DNA from: Hygrocybe punicea
Lineage: Eukaryota; Basidiomycota; Agaricomycetes; Agaricales; Hygrophoraceae
Direction: 5' to 3'
Assembly (NCBI GenBank): GCA_963556145.1
Contig: OY744462.1
Location: 6,572,001-6,636,000, forward strand
DNA length: 64,000 nucleotides
The translations under genes and the position numbers were made by a program. Positions 1 to 10,704 of the stretch are shown here, piece by piece (within the stretch, counting starts at the first letter, position 1; the number at the start of each line of letters is the position of its first letter). Below the pieces are notes generated by a model that did no database searches, was not told the DNA's origin, and worked only from the letters and a program-made list of their open reading frames with translations.

Positions 1-2398
1 ATTGATCCTGCAAATTATCGCCAAGGGAAAACAAAGCGTTGCTCATGCACAGCCCGTGTCAACATACGGTCTGCTGAATCAGGCCTTTTCCATTTTGCAT
101 ATGTCGGCCTTGCTCATAATCATCCCGCAACTCAAGACGACCACCTTCCTGAATACCGGCCTCCATCCGAGCGCCAGAAAGACTTGGTCCGCGAGCTTGT
201 CCCCATCAAATCCCTTGGACGTGCCGACATCCACACTCTGTTGTTAGCGCAGTTCCCCGATCACCCACTATCTCTACGTCAGGTCACGAATATTCTTGAT
301 GATGCCAGAAGAGCGACCCGTAATGCTGTGCAGAGTCTTGGAGGAGACTTTGTCGCAATTGTCCAGAAACTCACGGAACTCAAGAATGCTGATCACCGCT
401 GGGTGTTCCAGGTCCAAATCGACGAATCGACCCGCCAATTCAAGAACATATTCTGGATGTCACCCACGCAGGTGACGGTCGCACAGCGCTTCAGCGATGT
501 CATCATTAATGATATCGCTATGGGCCGCAACCAGTATGGGCTTCCCCTAAATGTCTTCGTTGTCATCGACCAATTCTTCTCATCTTGAAACATCGCTTAC
601 TCGATCCACACCAGCGAGACCGCTGATACACATGTATGGGCCCTAGATTGTCTGTTTGCAGTTCTCCCACCGTACCCTGATCGTGTCTTTTTCTCTGATG
701 CCGACCTTGGGCTGGACCTTGCGATCTCTAGGCGACCGCCATCAGACATTGCGTTTCACGGTCATTGTCTGAACCATCTTGATGGCAACATTATGAGAAA
801 GATGGCCCAGATACTCAGGCCTCTTTGTCAATCCTTTCGTGAGGCGTTCTGGACTGTCTACTATTCAATGTCACCTACCGCTCTCGAAGAAGCATGGGAC
901 GATCTGCTCGCTAAGTTTCCTGCGGCAAGGCCATACCTTGAGAATGAGATTTGGCCTGACCGGGAACGCTGGGCTTGGGCTTACGTCGCAATACGCTTTA
1001 CATGTGGCGTCTGCACCTCAGGCCGTGTTGAAGGAGAGAATCGTGCGAACAAGCTCTTAGGCAACTCGAAGACATCTGTGTATGAACTAGGAATGAAGCT
1101 CATACAGCATGCCGAAGCCCAAGGAGATCTTGAGGCTCTCTCTGTCCGAAAAGTGCGTGTACAACTTCTGTTGTGGAACACAGAACTGAGAAGCCGTTCA
1201 GACCGCACGTTCACGTCATCCAGGGCACACGGATTTGCTGTTCAGTCGGCCGATCGAACTACTTCGCTCTCATTGCTTGCCTTTTGCAGTACAAAAATCA
1301 TACGAGCAGATGGAAGGTTCTGTATTCTACCTCGCACAACCTGTTTCTCACCGAGCAGAATCAGGCAACTGGGTACGTGGTTTTACTCACCTCAAACTCA
1401 AAGCTCATTAGCCGGCAGAAAGAGTATGTGAGGCACAAACCGCCCGTGGCTCCTGATGAGGCTGAGAGGTTGATAAAGGAATCCGAGGTTGGTCACTCCA
1501 TTCTCTGGTGTTCTCGCTCATCCGCTGACTCCCACACAGAGACTCCTCAATGACTTTGCGGAAAATACTTCGATTTCGGCAATGTACCTCTTAGAACTAG
1601 TTGAAAGACGTGGTTGGACGCGTACATCCGTTTTCCAGATCAGTCACTATGCGACTTCGGCTCTGCACCACGTCGCTCTCCTGGAGACCGGACACTTCGT
1701 ATGCGACTGCATGATGGTCACTAACCTAGGTATTCCGTGTCGGCACTTTTATGCCGTTCTCAGGATGCCCAACTCACTCGCTCACTTTCATCTGGGCCTC
1801 CTGAATCGGAGGTAGGTATAGCCGCCATTTCCATGCCTCCAAATACTTACTATGAATTGGTAAGATGGCTCACCAATCCGGAACTGGATATCTCACAAAC
1901 GGCAACGGTGAAGATTGGTCACCATAAGGACGGTGATGACGTAGAGATACCTCTTGTCCCAAACCAGCTCCCTCCGTTGCTACGACAGGCTTCACCACTG
2001 CCAACAACTCGAACCCTTCACCCGAAAGTGATCCACCATCAAGCTATTACAAAGTTCCACGACGTTTTGCGGCATGTGCACACGGAGGAGGAACTGAAAG
2101 ACTTGAATACAGATCTTGAGGAGCTCATGTAAGAGATAGCTTCATGTTACTACTACTCACACTTTACTCACCGCTGATTGCAGAGCCCAGCGGGACGCAG
2201 ATACAGGTCCCTCGATTCTTCCACCTCCTCCAATTCGCACTAAGGGTCGTCCCAGGAAGAAGAGACTTGCAGCCACGGCAGAAGGAAATGGGAAGCGGAG
2301 AAGGACTGACAATGGGCTCGGAGATGGGCCTGGTCGACGCAAATGCTCGAAGTGTGGCAGTTATGGCCATTATGCAACGACGTGCGGGAATCGCAGGT
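1..2398 (+). pseudogene. MULE-type transposase, broken, 5' end outside window
   Basis: Remnant of a Mutator-like (MULE) transposase. Frame +1 is open from base 1 to an in-frame TGA at 586-588 and continues after it. It begins with a FAR1-like zinc-binding stretch (C-S-C, then H-N-H-P near bases 46-126). The DDE residues can be followed: D in VQIDES (about 415-430), D in FFSDADLG (about 693-716) and E in RVEGEN (about 1025-1042). A SWIM zinc finger (C-x-C...C-x-H) lies at about 1702-1746, and a CCHC knuckle (C-x2-C-x4-H-x4-C) at about 2340-2392. The frame changes near 1210, near 1495 and between 1740 and 1810, so the gene cannot be expressed intact. The TGA at 586 sits where related proteins appear to have Arg, which fits CGA to TGA. 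No TIRs were found; the left part lies outside the window. Confidence 0.85.
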
Positions 2399-2867
2399 AG
2401 TTCTTGACAAGACTGAATTGATCCGAGGCACAGTGTACGACTACGAGAAGTTAACTCATGAGTGTATAACAAAGGCGTCAGTGCGCCTGTACATCTTGTA
2501 ACACTGTAGCTATTGCTAATTGTACTTGAGACGCATGTGCCTGTTGGCCATGCCCTTATTTCCAAACTTGATCCGAGCACCATGGGCTTTCCACTTTTTA
2601 TTGTTACATGGGCTGGACCTTCAAAGCTTCAACGTTTCAACGTTCAAAGCTTCAACGTTCAAGCTTTCAAGCTTCAAGCTTCAAGGCAGTAGCCAAGCTA
2701 CAACGGTATGTCCAACCGCAATTTGTCGATCCAAACGTAGCGGGACGTCCCACATTACACGCCGACTCGTCACCCTCCCTCCCTTCGCGTTCCCGCCCCT
2801 GCTGCCGTCCCTCCACTCTCCACACCCGAGGCACAGCTACACCTAGCTACCCACACCCTCCAGTTTG
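2399..2867. repeat. Intergenic, short CTTCAA-type tandem repeat
   Basis: No gene was recognised. About 2618-2695 is an imperfect tandem array of CTTCAA/GTTCAAAG units. The rest is a GC-rich lead-in to the next minisatellite. ORFs here are low-complexity and unconvincing. Confidence 0.6.
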
Positions 2868-3370
2868 CTCCCGAAACCCTCCTCGACTGCCCCCAGCACT
2901 CGCACCAGACCCACACCCCTCCTCGGCCGCATGCAGCGCTCTCTCCCTCCCACTCTCCAGCTTGCACCGGAAACCTTCCTTGGCCGCCCCAGCCACTCTC
3001 CCACCTCTTTCTCCAGTTTTCTCCCAAAACCCGCCTCGGCCGCCCCCAGCCGCTCTCCCACCCACACTTCAGCTTGCACCGGAAACCCTCCTCGGCCGCT
3101 CACGCCAGACGCTCTCTCCCACCCACACTCTCCAGCTTGCGCCGGAAACCCTCCCCGGCCGCCCCCAGCCACTCTCCCATCTCTCTCCAGTTTGCTCCCA
3201 AAACCTTCCTTGGCCGCCCCCAGCCACTCTCCCAGCCACACTCCAGCTTGCTCACGAAACCCTCCGCAGCCGCCCCCAGTGCTTATGCCAGACCCACACT
3301 TTCCAGGTTGCTCCCAAAACCCTCGGCCATCCCCAGTGCTCGCGCCAGAGGCTCCCCGGCGCTGTCCTAC
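2868..3370. repeat. GC-rich minisatellite, about 55-65 bp unit
   Basis: About eight degenerate copies of a unit containing the motifs CTCCAGCTTGCACC, GAAACCCTCCTCGGCCGC and CCCCAGCCACTCTCCCA. All three plus frames and the minus strand stay open for long stretches because of composition. They give Pro/Ser-rich or Gly-rich peptides with no domain, so I do not call a gene. Confidence 0.8.
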
Positions 3371-3832
3371 CAGAGCCGACAGAGCCCAGCCACTCACACC
3401 AGCCGCTCTCACCCACATTCAACCCTGGGCCGCCCCATTGCTTGCGCCAGATGCTCCCCTACTAAAGGGTTCATCACCCCTACCCGCCGACTCGTTCCTG
3501 CACCGTCACACTTTCCCTTCCTGCCTTTTCTGCGCCTGCCGCAATCCATCTTCTACCTTCCCACTAGCCACTCATACTGTAGTTATTTTCTTTTCTGTGT
3601 TATCTAATGTTGATCAGGCGATTGATCTCAAAATCGGCCCTGATATAAATGCTCAGTTCATGGTCTAAATAGTGAAATTGGGGGTGCTATTAACAACTGG
3701 CTCCCTTGCCATATAAAGCAATTTTACCCTGCTGACTAAGTGGCTCCCCGGGGTGCCAAATAGAATAAGCCTTTTATTTTATATACATTGTTCGACGTTC
3801 CGCTTTCCCTTCCCTTTTCGTCCATTCCCCTT
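3371..3832. other. Intergenic, no gene seen
   Basis: No coding region was recognised. The right part contains the 3' flank of the minus-strand accessory gene that ends at 3833. If the interrupted gene belonged to a plus-oriented retroelement, its pol should lie here. It does not, so that outer element is truncated at about this point. Confidence 0.5.
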
Positions 3833-4449
3833 TTACTCCCTTCTCCTTTCGTCGAGTTTCGTGTCGATCATGTCGAGTTGGCCGAAGATATGGGCTTGGT
3901 TCGCGTGTAGTCGGTTCAACTCCTTCGTCCAACGGGTTAGCTTTGTGTGGACCTCCGCGACGTATTCAGAGAGGCCGTCCGCGATCGTCGATATCTCCCT
4001 CTGCGTTTCCGTCGCCATCTTGCACACTGGCCAGACGTGGTCGTTGATTCCAGCTCTGATCCGCGGGTGCTTGAACGGATTCCCTCGTCTTCCACCATCC
4101 CGCTCCGATTCCGTATCTGGTTCGACGTCGGTTAGCGTCCGTTTACTCGTCGATGCCTCTCCGGCCTGTAGCTTGGGCTTCTTCACTGGCTTCGAAATCC
4201 TCTTCGCGACGATGTTTCTCTTTGGACTTCCCACCTTTGCCTTCCCTTTCTGTTCCGCTTTCCCGGTTCCGGTGGCCGGTCCCTTCGTCGATAACCTGCA
4301 GCGTCGTTTGAGCCTTTTGCAACGGTTGCACGCGTATCCCTCGATTCCGCGACAAACCGCGTTGGTGGTCACACACGCATCACATTGTCGGATCCGGAAC
4401 GACTGCATGTACTACGGATTAGTTAGGCATAACGGATATACGAGTCCGC

Positions 4450-5272
4450 TGTAAAGGCGAGGTTGGGGTGGCTGCGGAATAATAATCCTAGGCCTGTGGG
4501 GTCAGCGTAGAAGTGACTAGGAATAGTCTAACAAGCTTCAGTAAGATAATAGGATATAAAAGGTAAGAAGCCGCCGAGTAAACTACTGAAATCTATCAAG
4601 ACCGATCGAAGCCGACGAAGCCGACGATGTCGGGTACGGCGGGTCGGGTGTCGGGTGACGAGAAACGTAGAGATTAAGACGGTAGAAGGACGGGGAGAGC
4701 GTCGAGGAAACCGACGAGTAGTATGTGCAATGGATTTTACTGAGAGACTAATTCTCAGAGAGAGGAAACGGGGGAACTGGTTTCTTATTTTGAGACGGCG
4801 CTTGGGCACCGTTTTTATACTACAAAGTTCTGTACCTAGATTCGGACGAGAGTCCTCGGCTGATGAGAGGAAACAAAGGAGAATAAAAATGGGGAAGTAG
4901 GAAGAGCGTTGCGAGGCGACGATGACAGGGAAAATGGGTGGAAGATATAAAAACCGTAAAAGATGCAAAATACTTTACTATATCCCCATAAGGGAGACGC
5001 TAGGCGTGAATAAGGCAAGTCCGATGTCGGGATCCCAGTCCGATGAGATCTATCTTTGATATTTGAAGTTCTGCGGGTTTAGGAGATAGACCGACCAGGT
5101 ACGTGAGCGGCCATGCTAGTCGGTATGCATCGGGTTGCATCGGGTTGCGTCGGGTTGCGTCGGGTTGCGTCGGGTTGCGTCGGGTTCGAACGTAGATTGC
5201 TAGAGATGTCGGGTTTGAGTGGATTCGCTAGATATCGATGTTACGGCCTCAGAGGGTCGAGGACCCTCTACA
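4450..5272 (-). repeat. 3' LTR of element 1
   Basis: 823 bp with TGTA...TACA ends. Next to it, reading in coding sense, is a purine-rich stretch at about 5273-5285 (AAGACCCAAGGAGA) that may be the polypurine tract. It contains a CGGGTTGCGT decamer array (about 5136-5190) that is longer than in the partner LTR and explains part of the length difference. Confidence 0.92.
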
Positions 5273-5443
5273 TCTCCTTGGGTCTTCTAATAGAGACCAT
5301 CCGTGGTCGAGAATATGGGGTCTCCGAATGCGGGTCGCGAATGTGGCCAATCACGTGAGCGGCCAAACAATGGCAAAGTAAAAAAAAATAAAAAAATTCT
5401 CGTTGTTGATCCGACCTTTCCTCTACACCATCACACGTTCACA

Positions 5444-6840
5444 ATGTCCCAAGTCTACGACAACTTCCTCGCCTTCGTCGAAAGCATCGAACCTGATGTC
5501 TGGGCAGACTACAAAGAGGCCGTCAACGCGGTCACCATGTTTCATAGCGACGACCTCGTAACGATGGTGGACGGCAACGAGGGGATGGCCCAACAATGGT
5601 TAAGCAGCCGCAAGAAAGCGCTGGTGAGTTTCCTTATTGACTACGCGTGTCCTAAGATAGCTCATGTTGTCCTGCCAGCGTGCTTATAATGGAATCGTCG
5701 CAGAACTCCGAGCTGGTGGTACGAGGCCAGTAACGCCACCGTTATGGGCCGACCGCCAATCATACACCAACGATGTTGAAGAGTGGCTGAAAGAAGCGGC
5801 GGACCGAGAGAGGCAGGAAAAGGAAGAAGCCAGACGGCGGGCGGATGAAGAAGCGGCTACGCGGGAAGAGGAGGCCAGACGGATGGCAGAGGCAAATGCA
5901 CGAGCGGAGCCGGAGAAAAGGCGAAAGGCGGCAAAGGAAAGGCGAGAGCGGCTTAGAATAGAACAACACGAGCAGCACTGGAATCAAGAAGCGGACCGGG
6001 TTGAAAGGGATGGAGCCGTGTATCGGCGGCCGCTCAGCGAAGAACGGCGAGCTGAAGCAAACGCATTGGTCACGGGTGAACCAAGGACTGAGTCGATTCC
6101 GGAGGGCGAAGCCGCAGTTGAGCCAGAGGAAGGCCCCGTCGACCCGGCACCAGAGACACCGGCCGATGTAGAAGACGTAGATACGCTGGGCATAGAGACC
6201 GGAGACTTGGCTGGTACGACGGTGAGTTCTTGTGTCGGTTCATTTGTTCTTTAGTCACTGATCCTGGTAACAGTTCACCGGGCCGTTTCCCCTACAACCC
6301 TGCACCAACTGCGTCAAGGCGCAAGAGGCGTGTCGAGGCGTCACGGGCTATGTGTGCGAACGATGCCGGAGGCTGAAGAAAAGATGTACTAACGCTACAC
6401 ACCGGACGGGCGGGGGTCAGCGCAAGGTGGATACCAGAAAGGGCAAAGAGGTCACGGTCGGCACGAGGAAGCCGTTGTTGTTCACGACAAAGCCCATCCG
6501 CAGTAGGCCTGCCCGGGCCTCAACGAGCAAACCGCGGGTCGAGGACGTGGAGTCGGTCGAGGACGATGACGAAGACGAGGAGGAGTCGGAGGAAGAGCGG
6601 CCGACGAAAAGGCTTAGGGCGGCTTCGGCAGCAAACCCGTTCGTTTTGACGATGGAGAATTACGAGCAAGTGTCGGCGTGGCTAGCGGTCCTTACGGAGG
6701 AGCTGGGAGCCCTGGGCACCAACGTCAACCGTCACCTCGTCCACTTCGGTCAAGAGTTCCAGCGGCTTCACATCGATCTCGAACGGTCGACTTCAAGGTT
6801 GGCGATGTTGAAGCGGGATTACGAGACCGGCTGCCTCTAA
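5444..6840 (+). CDS. Antisense accessory gene of element 1: coiled coil plus Zn2Cys6-like cluster (copy 1, intact)
   Basis: Three exons: 5444-5623, 5679-6221 and 6274-6840. Introns are 55 and 52 bp with GTGAGT donors and CAG acceptors, both phase 0. The product is 429 residues. Residues 1-60 form a helical N-terminal domain (MSQVYDNFLAFVESIEPDVW). About 85-170 is a Glu/Arg/Ala-rich coiled coil. About 195-235 is acidic and Pro-rich. Six cysteines at 251, 254, 261, 269, 272 and 279 have the Zn2Cys6 spacing and are followed by a basic patch. About 325-345 is very acidic, and the C-terminus is helical. The gene lies between the integrase end and the 3' LTR, on the strand opposite to gag-pol. The start was chosen because all three copies align there. 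Zinc binding follows from spacing; a role as DNA-binding regulator or capsid partner is inference. This is the only undamaged copy. Confidence 0.85.
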
Positions 6841-7189
6841 GATAGACAAAAATAACGAGCCCGTTGTGTATATATAAAAAAAATATCGTGTACATAAAAG
6901 ACGTGTCAGCTTGTTCACCCAGCTAAGGAAAGCCGATCGGCTCCCGAAGACATAGGACTATTCGCATCATTCGTCATATCGTTAGAAAACTAAGAGGAAC
7001 TAAATAAAATGGGGGTATAACGTGGACAGAATATAAATAAAATGCTTAATCGTCGTCGGGTGAGGAGTCTATGGAGGGGGGGTACATCGGATCATCAAGA
7101 TCGTTTGAATCGGTATCGTCGGCATCAGGGTATTGTAAGAAATTGTCCAACGGTATCGATATTTTTGAGCGGGCGTGGTAGGGTACGAC
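6841..7189. other. Convergent 3' region between accessory gene and integrase
   Basis: AT-rich spacer between the end of the accessory gene (plus) and the end of pol (minus). It contains AATAAA-like strings (7000-7045). No ORF was recognised. Confidence 0.5.
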
Positions 7190-10100
7190 TCAGAAAGCGG
7201 CAAATCGGGATCTAGAAACCGCACCGTCGAGTTCAGCGAGTATGTAGGATCCGCCTTCTGTTTTCCTGACAACAACCATGGGTCCAAAGTACCGCAGCTT
7301 TGCTTTACGATCGAGAGACATTTCGATATGTGAATTTCGGACGAGAACGAGGTTACCGGGTTCGAAGTTGAAAACTTTGATCGTGTTGGCGTATTTCTGC
7401 TCGAATTGCCGGGCGGACGCGAGCTGAGATTTGGTAAGCTTTTCTTTGACCCGATCGAGGTCGGCTTCTCGTTTACGAAGTTGTCGGGCGCGGATGACTA
7501 TGAGGTCAGTCGTAGACATCGTATCTTGCGTAGGAACCATGTACGTAGCTTCGGCAAAATCGAATGGAAAAAGCGGTTCTACTCTGTGTGCGATGTAGTA
7601 GGACGAGTATCCGAGGCTTTTGTGTGTCATGACCCGTTCGGCCCAAAATACGGAGTGGTTACGGTGTGCCATTTCTTTTCATCTCCGTCACAACTTTTCA
7701 TAATGGCCTCCCGGACATCTAGGTGGCGACGCTCAACGGGTCCGTTCGCTTGTGAGTTATAGGGCGAAATGCGGATGTGCCGGATACCGTAGCGGGAGGC
7801 GAGATAGTCGAGCGCTTCTACGAACGGCTTGCCATTGTCGGTGACGATTTCTTCGAGAGCGCCCCAACGGCATAAGATGTCTTCGAACAAGAACGTGCCG
7901 ATGGTGGAGCCGGTCTCGCGGCGTAACATGCGGAACTCAGGGTAGGCGGACAGGGAGCAACGGGCTTGGACGATGTATCGATAGCCGCCGGATCGTGGCA
8001 TAAACATTGTGTCGACATACGCTTTACGAAATAGTGAGGCCGGTGTAGCGACGGTGGGCGGAATGTGATGATAACGCATTTGCCATACTTGGCACTGATG
8101 GCAAGACTGGACGTACCACTTAACGTCGTGGTCGAGGTGCGGCCACCAGAAACGGTCGAGTAGCCGAGCGCGGACGGAGAATATACCTTTGTGGCCGAGA
8201 GAGTCGTGAGCGTCTTTGAGTAACTGAAGCCGGCGGTCAGGCGGCATGACAAGTTTGTGTTTTCCGTGACGGTCTTTGCGCCAAAGCTTGTTATCGGTGA
8301 CGAAGAATTCAAGGGCGTATCGTAAGAACAGACGGTATTCTTCATCCGTGAAGTTCGCGGGTCGGGTTAGATCTCGTAACCAGATCTCGACGAGGGCAAG
8401 ACGAGCGTCGGCCGCGCGGGCTTTATCGGATCGCGGTATGTCAGAAACGGCTTCCTGATTTGTGTAGACGAGGACGGCGGGTAACTTGTGGAGTCGGTCG
8501 GCTGTGGCACGGCATCAGCCGCATACGGCAATCGGTATAGACGGTATGGGGACGGGTCGGTAGTTGACGACTTCCATAAAGAAACCGTAGGAGTGGTCGA
8601 GCCAATCGTCGGAGTCGCTGATCTCCTCGGGGTCTTCTGCAGCGCGGGGGCGTCGGGAGAGTCCATCGGGTGCACCGTGTGCGGAAGCGGGTACGTGAAC
8701 GAGTCTAAAGTCAAATAAGAGCACGCCGGCTATCCATCAGTTGATCGTAGCATTGGGCTGAATGTCGGGGTTGTTGAGCATCCCTTTTATGTACTTCGCA
8801 TCGACTTCAACGGTGAGGTTGCGGACGCCGATAATGAAAATCCGATAGGTGCGGAGGGCCCTGAAGAGACCGTAAAGCTCGAGCTTGGACTGAGAGTATC
8901 GGGCTTCGCGTTCGTTCCACGATATTGAACCAAAACGATTCGGATAGCGCTTTCCGTCGGCGCGGATTTGCATAAGAACAAAGCCGACTCCAAGAACGGA
9001 TGAATCGACGGCGAGAATCACTTCCCATTCACGCGTGTAGTCGATAGCGCGCAGCGCTGGCGATGAAATGACGGCGTTTTTGAGGTAGTCGACGGCGGTC
9101 TCTTCTTCTTCACCAAATTCGAAGGGTATACCTTTGCGGGTAAGACGGACGAGGGGTCGGGAGTGGAGCGAGAAGTCCTTGATAAAAATACGCAAGACGC
9201 CGCAGATACCGAGAAAGGCGCAAACTTCGGTGAGGTTGGTCGGCAGTGGCCAATCGCGAATCTTCTGTACTTTGGAGTCGTCGGCTACTCTTCCTTCGTA
9301 TGTGCATCAGTGGCCGACAACAATGACTGAGGGTCGACACAACTCGAGTTTTTTGCCGTTGAAGGTACCGCCGACATAGCGGAAACGCTGGATGACGCGG
9401 TTGACACCTTGGAAGTGCTCCCAAATGAAACGTCGGATTGCCGGGTTCTCGGGTATAGTCTCGTAGGTACCGTCGGGTTGCTCGTAGCGGGTTGGAGGCC
9501 CTTTGACGGGAATATCGTCCATATACGGAACGGCAAGATGAGGGATTTCGTCACGGAGGATGTACGTGGAGTCACCGTGTAGGATCTGCGGGGAATTTGT
9601 GTATCCCATAGCAATCCGCGTAAGTCGAAGCATTCCAAGTGGAGACTGAAAGGTCATATAGTCCCGAGATGAGGGGTGGACGAGGGGTTGGTCGAAAGAG
9701 ACGAAGAGGTCGAAGGAAGCGTAGCAAGAGTGGCCGCCAAAGGCCTCGGCCAAGTGCTCGGTCATGGGCGGTACGGCGGGATCGCGGATAGTGACGGCGT
9801 TAAGCAGCTGTAGATCATGGACGATTCAAATGGACTTCCTGTCCTTTTTCAAAACGCAGAACCAGCGGGAGCGGTATGACGAATTCAAGGGTTCATAGGT
9901 ACCGGCGTTAATTTTGTCTTTGATGATGCCGATGACTTCGTTAAGGATGCCGGGTGGGATTGGGATATTGCGATGGACCCACGGGTCGTGTGGTACGGTG
10001 GGAATGTGGATCGGCGGGAAGTAGTCCGTATTGAACTGGCCTTTCTCGGATTCGTTCCAGGCGAAGGCGGCTTCTTGCGTTTTGATGATATGGTGGCCGA

Positions 10101-10704
10101 GTTTTTCTTCCTCAGGCCAAAGGAATCCATCCGGGTTCATCGGCATCGCGTCGTGTCGTTCCTGGGTATAGCGGGTGCCGGGTGTAAAGTCGGGCGGGTG
10201 AGTCGGGAGCGTGGGTAAATCGGCTAGCAGGTCGCCGGTGATCTCGCGTATGATACAGTATTCGTCGGGGAGAGTGGTAGAAATTGGGCGGATACGATCG
10301 GCTACCTTCTTATACTTTTTCTTGGTAACGACTCCTTTTAGGTCCCTGGTAGGGGGGGTGGTATACGAGATATAAGTAGCGTGTTCAGTAGAGGCTTTGT
10401 TACAAATATTCGAAGAAGAAATAGGTGACGCAGGAGCGGAGACGGAACAAGACGAAGGAAGGGTATCGGTAGTACGTAGCTGATTTTGTACATCGGTCAA
10501 CAATGAAATGTACTGGGCAGCAGTCTGAGGCTGAGACGAAGAGAAATCTAAATCAATAGAAAAACATAAGTCCTCTTCTAGGGGAAACGGCAAAAGGGAA
10601 GCATAGTTCGTGGTATAGGTGTGGTCGCTTTCGAGTGGCGGCTTCTCATCTCCCGGTGCATCCTTCCCGAGAGGTATCTCCGGGTCCTCGACTTCTAAAA
10701 ATCC
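7190..10704 (-). pseudogene. Element 1 pol: reverse transcriptase, RNase H, integrase, with stops
   Basis: Coding sense runs 10704 to 7190. It enters from the gag frame by a predicted -1 shift at 10698-10704. RT shows YMDD in VPYMDDIPVKG (about 9510-9540). RNase H shows the AVDSSVLGVGF segment (about 8975-9010). Integrase has the HHCC finger (DAHDSLGHKGI...CHQC, about 8095-8225) and DDE residues in YVDTMF, IVTDNGKPF and NGPVERRH. There is no chromodomain after the integrase. In-frame TGA codons lie at 9826, 9307, 8737 and 8515, mostly where the surrounding conserved sequence expects Arg, so CGA to TGA by CpG decay is the simplest cause. A 1-nt frame change occurs near 7655. The gene is inactive as it stands. 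Confidence 0.9.
10695..10704 (-). promoter_or_regulatory. Predicted -1 frameshift site GGATTTT overlapping gag-pro stop TAG
   Basis: On the minus strand GGATTTT (10704-10698) runs directly into TAG (10697-10695). In the upstream frame it reads G GAT TTT TAG. After a -1 slip, the frame reads GGA TTT TTA GAA and stays open into the RT. GGAUUUU is an established -1 shifty heptamer in dianthoviruses. The position and frame are seen; function is inferred. Confidence 0.7.

Noticed and set aside
2608..3668. Long overlapping Pro/Ser-rich ORFs in several frames
   Set aside because: They follow from a GC-rich minisatellite; all frames are open together and no domain is present.
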